This document shows positions 57,701 to 64,000 of a DNA stretch of 64,000 nucleotides, one piece after another (positions within the stretch are counted from its first letter, which is position 1; every line of letters starts with the position of its first letter). The translations under genes and the position numbers were made by a program. The notes below the pieces were generated by a model, which ran no database searches, had not been told where the DNA came from, and saw only the letters and a list, made by a program, of their open reading frames with translations. Source of the DNA: Amycolatopsis sp. FBCC-B4732 (GTDB taxonomy: Bacteria; Actinomycetota; Actinomycetes; Mycobacteriales; Pseudonocardiaceae); assembly GCF_023008405.1 (NCBI RefSeq), contig NZ_CP095376.1, forward strand, positions 9,838,501 through 9,902,500. Reading direction: 5' to 3'.

Positions 57701-59014
57701 GTGGCTGCCCCTGAGGAACGCCCGGCCATCCGCGTCGCCCTGCTCGGCTGCGGGACGGTCGGCGGCGAGGTCGCCCGGCTGCTCACCGAGCAGGCCGGCG
57801 AGCTGGCCGCGCGGGCGGGCGCGCCGGTCGAACTGGCCGGCATCGCCGTGCGCCGCCCGGACAAGCACCCCGAACTGCCGCCGGAGCTGCTGACCGCGGA
57901 CGCCGAGAAGCTCGTCACGTCCGACGACGTCGACGTCGTGGTCGAGCTGGTCGGCGGGATCGAGCCGGTGCGCGGCTGGCTGCTGGCCGCGCTCAAGGCC
58001 GGGAAGTCCGTGGTCACCGCCAACAAGGCGCTGCTCGCCGAGCACTCGGCCGACCTGTTCGAGGCCGCCGACGCGGCGGGCGCCGACCTCTACTTCGAGG
58101 CCGCGGTGGCCGGCGCCATCCCGCTGCTGCGCCCGCTGCGCGAATCGCTGGCCGGCGACCGCATAACGCGCGTGATGGGCATCGTCAACGGCACCACGAA
58201 CTTCATCCTCTCCGCGATGGACTCCACCGGCGCCGGCTACGCCGAGACGCTCGACGAAGCCAGCCGGCTGGGGTACGCCGAGGCCGACCCGACCGCGGAC
58301 GTCGACGGCTACGACGCCGCGTCGAAGGCCGCGATCCTGGCGTCGCTGGCGTTCCACACCCGCGTGACGGCTTCGGACGTGCACCGCGAAGGCATCGCCG
58401 ACGTCACCGCGTCCGACCTCGCGGCGGCCCGGGGGCTCGGCCGCACGGTGAAGCTGCTCGCCATCTGCGAGCGCGTGACCGACGACGACGGCGTCGAGTC
58501 CGTCTCGGCCCGCGTGCACCCGGTGATGATCCCGCGCAGCCACCAGCTGGCGGGCGTCGGCGGCGCGTTCAACGCCGTCTACGTCGAGGCGGACGCGGCC
58601 GGCGAGCTGATGTTCTACGGCCAGGGCGCGGGCGGCGCGCCGACCGCGAGCGCGGTGCTCGGCGACCTCGTCGCGGTGGCCCGCAACCGGGTGGCCGGCG
58701 GCCGCGGCCCGCGGGAATCCGCGCACGCGGCGCTGCCGGTGCGGCCGATGGGCCAGACGCCGACCCGGTACCACGTAAGCCTTTCCGTCGCCGACCGCGC
58801 CGGGGTGCTCGCGCAGGTGGCGCAGGCGTTCGCCGACCACGGCGTCAGCATCGCGGCGGTGCGGCAGAGCGACGTCGGCGACCGCGCGAGCCTGGTCGTG
58901 GTGACGCACCAGGCGCCCGACGCCGCCCTCCAGTCCACTGTGGACGAGATCGCGGGGCTCGACGTCGTGCACGAAGTTGTCAGCGTGATGCGGGTGGAAG
59001 GCGAAGACCAGTGA
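57701..59014 (+). CDS. hom: Homoserine dehydrogenase
   Basis: A 437-residue enzyme reducing aspartate semialdehyde to homoserine. The NAD(P) loop is [14 protein letters not shown] (about 15-28), and the catalytic region [16 protein letters not shown] and [21 protein letters not shown] carries the Lys/Asp residues. A C-terminal ACT domain (about 350-437; [25 protein letters not shown]) suggests threonine feedback. GTG at 57701; its stop overlaps thrC by 4 bp. Confidence 0.96.
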   Translation: MAAPEERPAIRVALLGCGTVGGEVARLLTEQAGELAARAGAPVELAGIAVRRPDKHPELPPELLTADAEKLVTSDDVDVVVELVGGIEPVRGWLLAALKAGKSVVTANKALLAEHSADLFEAADAAGADLYFEAAVAGAIPLLRPLRESLAGDRITRVMGIVNGTTNFILSAMDSTGAGYAETLDEASRLGYAEADPTADVDGYDAASKAAILASLAFHTRVTASDVHREGIADVTASDLAAARGLGRTVKLLAICERVTDDDGVESVSARVHPVMIPRSHQLAGVGGAFNAVYVEADAAGELMFYGQGAGGAPTASAVLGDLVAVARNRVAGGRGPRESAHAALPVRPMGQTPTRYHVSLSVADRAGVLAQVAQAFADHGVSIAAVRQSDVGDRASLVVVTHQAPDAALQSTVDEIAGLDVVHEVVSVMRVEGEDQ

Positions 59015-60072
59015 TCAGGCAGCCCTGGCCGGGACTCATCGAGGCATACCGGGACCGCGTCCCGGTCCCGGACGGGGCGCGGGTCGTCACGCTCGGGGAG
59101 GGCAACACGCCGCTGCTGCCCGCGCACCACCTGTCCGAGCTGACCGGCTGCGAGGTGCACCTCAAGGTCGAGGGCGCGAACCCGACCGGCTCGTTCAAGG
59201 ACCGCGGGATGACCGTGGCCATCACGCACGCGCTCGCCAGCGGCCTCAAGGCGGTGATCTGCGCGTCGACCGGCAACACGTCCGCCTCGGCCGCCGCCTA
59301 CGCCGCCCGTGCCGGCCTCACCTGCGCGGTGCTGGTGCCCCAGGGCAAGATCGCGATGGGCAAGCTCGCCCAGGCCGTGCTGCACGGCGCCCGGATCCTG
59401 CAGGTCGACGGCAACTTCGACGACTGCCTCGAGCTGGCCCGCAAGACCGCGGCCGACTACCCGGTCACGCTGGTCAACTCGGTCAACCCGGTGCGCATCG
59501 CCGGCCAGAAGACCGCCGCGTTCGAGATCTGCGACGTGCTCGGCACGGCGCCGGACATCCACTGCCTGCCGGTCGGCAACGCGGGCAACATCACCGCCTA
59601 CTGGGCGGGGTATTCGGAGTACGCGGCCGACGGTGTGGTGAAGAACACCCCGCGGATGTTCGGCTTCCAGGCGGCCGGCGCGGCGCCGCTGGTGCACGGC
59701 GAACCGGTGGCGGACCCGGAGACGGTCGCGACCGCGATCCGGATCGGCAGCCCGGCGTCGTGGACCGCCGCGGTGAAGGCGAAGGAAGCGTCCGACGGGC
59801 TCTTCGAAGCCGTCACCGACGAGAAGATCCTCGACGCGTACCGGCTGCTGGCCGGGCGCGAGGGCGTGTTCGTCGAGCCGGCGTCGGCGACCAGCGTGGC
59901 GGGCCTGCTCGCCACCGCCGCGGACGGCAGGCTCCCGAAGGGCTCCCGCGTCGTGTGCACCGTCACCGGGCACGGCCTGAAGGACCCGCAGACGGCGCTG
60001 GCGGGCAACGTCGAGGTCGAGCCGCTGGCGGTGGACCCCTCGGCCGTCGCGGCGGCGCTGGACCTGCGGTGA
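59011..60072 (+). CDS. thrC: Threonine synthase
   Basis: A 353-residue PLP enzyme converting O-phosphohomoserine to threonine. PLP Lys63 lies in [11 protein letters not shown], with [17 protein letters not shown] as the phosphate-binding region and [10 protein letters not shown] typical of the short bacterial type. GTG at 59011 overlaps hom, and its stop overlaps thrB by 4 bp, so three threonine genes are translationally linked. Confidence 0.97.
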   Translation: MIRQPWPGLIEAYRDRVPVPDGARVVTLGEGNTPLLPAHHLSELTGCEVHLKVEGANPTGSFKDRGMTVAITHALASGLKAVICASTGNTSASAAAYAARAGLTCAVLVPQGKIAMGKLAQAVLHGARILQVDGNFDDCLELARKTAADYPVTLVNSVNPVRIAGQKTAAFEICDVLGTAPDIHCLPVGNAGNITAYWAGYSEYAADGVVKNTPRMFGFQAAGAAPLVHGEPVADPETVATAIRIGSPASWTAAVKAKEASDGLFEAVTDEKILDAYRLLAGREGVFVEPASATSVAGLLATAADGRLPKGSRVVCTVTGHGLKDPQTALAGNVEVEPLAVDPSAVAAALDLR

Positions 60073-60956
60073 GCACCGGGTTCAAGGTCACCGTCCCGGC
60101 GTCCACGGCGAACCTCGGGCCGGGCTTCGACGCCTTCGGCATGGCGCTGGGCCTGCACGACGTCGTCGAGGTGCAGGTCTCCGGCTCCGGGCTGAAGGTC
60201 GAGGTCGTCGACGCCGGCGCGGGCGGCGTCGCGGACGTCCCGACCGACGAAACCCACCTCGTGTTCCGCGCGATCGAGCGGACCTGCGCGCACCTCGGCA
60301 TCGAGGTTCCCGGCCTGCACCTGCGCTGCTTCAACGCGATCCCGCACGCGCGCGGCCTCGGCTCGTCCGCGGCCGCGGTGGTGTCCGGCGTGGCCGCCGG
60401 ATACGCGCTGGCGGGCCGCGAGCTCGACGCGTTCGAGGCGCTGCAGCTGGCCGCGGGCTTCGAAGGCCACGCCGACAACGCGGCGGCGAGCCTGTTCGGC
60501 GGGCTGGTGCTGGCCTGGTGCGAAGGCGGTGTGTTCCACGCCGAAACGCTCACGCCGCACCCGTCGATCCGGCCGGTCGTGGCGGTGCCGTCGGTGCGTT
60601 CGGCCACCGCCACCACCCGCGGCCTGCTGCCCGCCGTCGTGCCGCACGCGGACGCCGCGCACAACGCCGGCCGCGCCGCGCTCGCCGTGCACGCGCTGAC
60701 GGCCAAACCGGAGCTCCTGCTGGCGGCCACGGACGACCGGCTGCACCAGAGCTACCGGGCGCCCGCGTACCCGGCGAGCACGGAGCTGGTGGCGACGCTG
60801 CGTGCACGGGGAGTGGCCGCCGCGGTCTCCGGCGCCGGTCCGACGGTGCTCGCGCTGACCACCGCGGGAATATTCCCGGCTGAGGTCGGCGTTGGGGGTT
60901 TCGACGTCTTCGAGCTGCACGTGGATCTCACGGGCGTGCAGGTTGCGGCGCAGTGA
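60069..60956 (+). CDS. thrB: Homoserine kinase
   Basis: A 295-residue GHMP kinase phosphorylating homoserine. [20 protein letters not shown] (9-28) and the phosphate loop [16 protein letters not shown] (about 94-109) are classic; the C-terminal [11 protein letters not shown] is the third GHMP motif. GTG at 60069 overlaps the thrC stop. The operon ends here; a separate rho promoter follows. Confidence 0.96.
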   Translation: MSTGFKVTVPASTANLGPGFDAFGMALGLHDVVEVQVSGSGLKVEVVDAGAGGVADVPTDETHLVFRAIERTCAHLGIEVPGLHLRCFNAIPHARGLGSSAAAVVSGVAAGYALAGRELDAFEALQLAAGFEGHADNAAASLFGGLVLAWCEGGVFHAETLTPHPSIRPVVAVPSVRSATATTRGLLPAVVPHADAAHNAGRAALAVHALTAKPELLLAATDDRLHQSYRAPAYPASTELVATLRARGVAAAVSGAGPTVLALTTAGIFPAEVGVGGFDVFELHVDLTGVQVAAQ

Positions 60957-61005
60957 AGGCTGGGTCACGTGCCTGCGGTGGGGGCCGCCACGCGGGGGGT
61001 GGTTG

Positions 61006-61034
61006 TTGCACCCGGCACCCGCGCGGTCTACCCT
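61006..61034 (+). promoter_or_regulatory. rho promoter
   Basis: TTGCAC (61006-61011), a 17-bp spacer and TACCCT (61029-61034). Transcription would begin near 61041, about 317 nt before the rho start codon. Confidence 0.6.
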
Positions 61035-61040
61035 CGGGGG

Positions 61041-61357
61041 CGTTCGATCACCGTGCGTTTCCGCACCCGATGCCGGTCCTCAGGGATCGCATCCTTCGTT
61101 GATCCGCCGAATCCGCACCGCCTGGCAAGCGGGGTAACGCGGAAGAACGCAGGCGGGTTTCCGGTTTCGGCGGTGCCGAATTCCGTGTCCTCCGAATGGA
61201 GGACGCAAACCCCTGTGGTGGAGGCGCTCCAGCTGTGTTCCGCACGGCCGAAGAGCTCATCTCCCGTATCGGGGGGCAGTTACGCCGGTTCGCGATCAGA
61301 AGCGAGCGGCAGTCCGCTGATCCACCTGGAGGCGTGGATCGGTCAGGAAGGACATGT
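61041..61357 (+). promoter_or_regulatory. Long 5' leader of rho
   Basis: No gene in this stretch. It contains a perfect 7-bp hairpin (GTCCTCC loop GAAT, 61187-61204), and the ribosome site AGGAAGGA near 61343. Leaders of rho often mediate autoregulation by Rho-dependent attenuation in other bacteria; that is inferred here. Confidence 0.5.
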
Positions 61358-63364
<2,007 letters not shown>

Positions 63365-63373
63365 GTCTCGTGC

Positions 63374-63416
63374 TCACCGGAGGCCTCCCCGTCACCGCGC
63401 GGGGAGGCCTCCGGTG
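63374..63416 (+). terminator. Terminator after rho
   Basis: CACCGGAGGCCTCCCC (63375-63390) pairs perfectly with 63401-63416 around a 10-base loop, a 16-bp stem 10 bp after the stop. It has no T-run. Confidence 0.8.
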
Positions 63417-63549
63417 CGTTCGGAATACCAGGTCAGCGGGGTGCGTTCCACTGAGCGTCAGCCCGTCTGGCAGAATTACCCGCTGAAGTCCGGCACCGGT
63501 TCACCCCGCGAGAACGACTGGGGACCCGGAGCCAACGAGAGAGGACACC

Positions 63550-63780
63550 ATGAAGAGCGGCATTCACCCCGAGTACGTGGTCACGAACGTGAACTGCGAC
63601 TGCGGAAACAGCTTCACCACGCGCAGCACCAAGACCAGTGGCGACATCCACGTCGAGATCTGCTCGAACTGCCACCCGTTCTACACGGGCAAGCAGAAGA
63701 TCATGGACACCGGTGGCCGGGTCGCGCGCTTCGAGGCTCGCTACGGCAAGCGGCAGAAGAAGGGCGCCGACGCCAAGTAG
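63550..63780 (+). CDS. rpmE: Ribosomal protein L31, zinc-containing form
   Basis: A 76-residue 50S protein. The four zinc ligands are present, Cys16, Cys18 (CDC) and Cys38, Cys41 (CSNC), so this is the C+ form, usually made when zinc is sufficient. The segment [17 protein letters not shown] is the family signature. ATG at 63550 has GAGAGGA upstream. A strong intrinsic terminator follows 8 bp after the stop. Confidence 0.97.
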   Translation: MKSGIHPEYVVTNVNCDCGNSFTTRSTKTSGDIHVEICSNCHPFYTGKQKIMDTGGRVARFEARYGKRQKKGADAK

Positions 63781-63787
63781 CTTTTTT

Positions 63788-63828
63788 CACGGCGCCCACC
63801 CGGTTCTCCGGGTGGGCGCCGTGTTTTT
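63788..63828 (+). terminator. Intrinsic terminator after rpmE
   Basis: A 16-bp perfect stem (CACGGCGCCCACCCGG, loop TTCT) followed by TTTTT, a textbook Rho-independent terminator and unusual for this GC-rich genome. Confidence 0.9.
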
Positions 63829-63856
63829 GTCCGAACCGGGCCGAGAGGTGGCAGAG

Positions 63857-64000
63857 GTGGATTCGAGCTCGCTCAAGGGGCTGCTCGCCGAACACGCTGA
63901 GCTGGAGACCCAGCTGGCGGACCCGGCGGTGCACGCCGACCAGGCGCGCGCCCGCAAGCTCGGCCGCCGCTACGCCGAGCTGACGCCCGTCGTCCGCGCG
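63857..64000 (+). CDS. prfA: Peptide chain release factor 1 (3' cut by window)
   Basis: First 48 residues of RF1, which ends translation at UAA and UAG. LKGLLAEHAELETQLADPAV and ARKLGRRYAEL match the N-terminal helical domain. GTG at 63857 has GAGAGG 8 bp upstream; a GTG 9 bp earlier would add Met-Ala-Glu. rpmE-prfA is the usual actinobacterial order. The rest lies beyond the window. Confidence 0.93.
   Translation, partial: MDSSSLKGLLAEHAELETQLADPAVHADQARARKLGRRYAELTPVVRA

Overview
The window is high-GC DNA with strongly GC-biased third codon positions, many GTG starts, 4-bp ATGA/GTGA gene overlaps and several start codons sitting at the predicted transcription start. Together with the block argS-lysA-hom-thrC-thrB-rho-rpmE-prfA, a PAC2 protein, DUF3105/DUF305 membrane proteins and a WS/DGAT acyltransferase, this points to an actinomycete of the Pseudonocardiaceae, most likely Amycolatopsis or a close relative. 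The species assignment is inference.

Layout. 1-8.0 kb is a catabolic region: a 5'-truncated aldehyde dehydrogenase and a tartrate/D-malate-type dehydrogenase, then two Asp/Glu-racemase-superfamily (maleate isomerase-like) genes with a GntR/FCD repressor, divergent from a 2-hydroxyacid dehydrogenase and an amidase. Two near-identical 12-bp palindromes mark the promoters. 8.0-10.2 kb has a small unknown gene, an MFS exporter and an ArsR-type regulator. 10.3-13.2 kb (minus) is a compact PQQ cluster, pqqA-C-D-E-B. 13.3-22.8 kb has a WS/DGAT enzyme, an FAD oxidoreductase and an operon of a ThDP enzyme, HyuA/HyuB-type hydantoinase subunits, an SDR and a GntR regulator, preceded by a perfect 25-bp palindrome.

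22.8-43.4 kb is mixed accessory metabolism: a small secreted protein, a DUF5937-like ArsR regulator, two secreted GH27 proteins (one with canonical active-site residues, one altered), a CoA transferase, a class-III aminotransferase, a 65-aa protein behind a candidate LexA box, GNAT and IclR proteins, a ydbS/ydbT-like bPH2 pair, PAC2 and methyltransferase genes, a lone MCE protein, a flavin monooxygenase with a divergent TetR, a YggT protein, and a secreted PL9-type pectate lyase with three LacI-type operators. 43.4-52.9 kb holds a large unrecognised membrane protein, tRNA-Arg(CCG), an epoxide hydrolase, a CDF metal exporter, a DUF4062/NB-ARC/TPR STAND protein whose near-identical 126-bp repeats contain a 2-bp frameshift, and an MFS transporter.

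52.9-64 kb is core genome: a DUF305/DUF3105 pair, then argS and the aspartate-family pathway (lysA, hom, thrC, thrB) as a tightly spaced operon, rho with its own promoter and long leader, rpmE, a strong intrinsic terminator and the start of prfA. The most unusual items are the frameshifted STAND protein, the SOS-boxed 65-aa gene, the degenerate GH27 paralogue, the palindrome-controlled operons and the recurrent leaderless promoters. All family names are from reading motifs; no database search was run.
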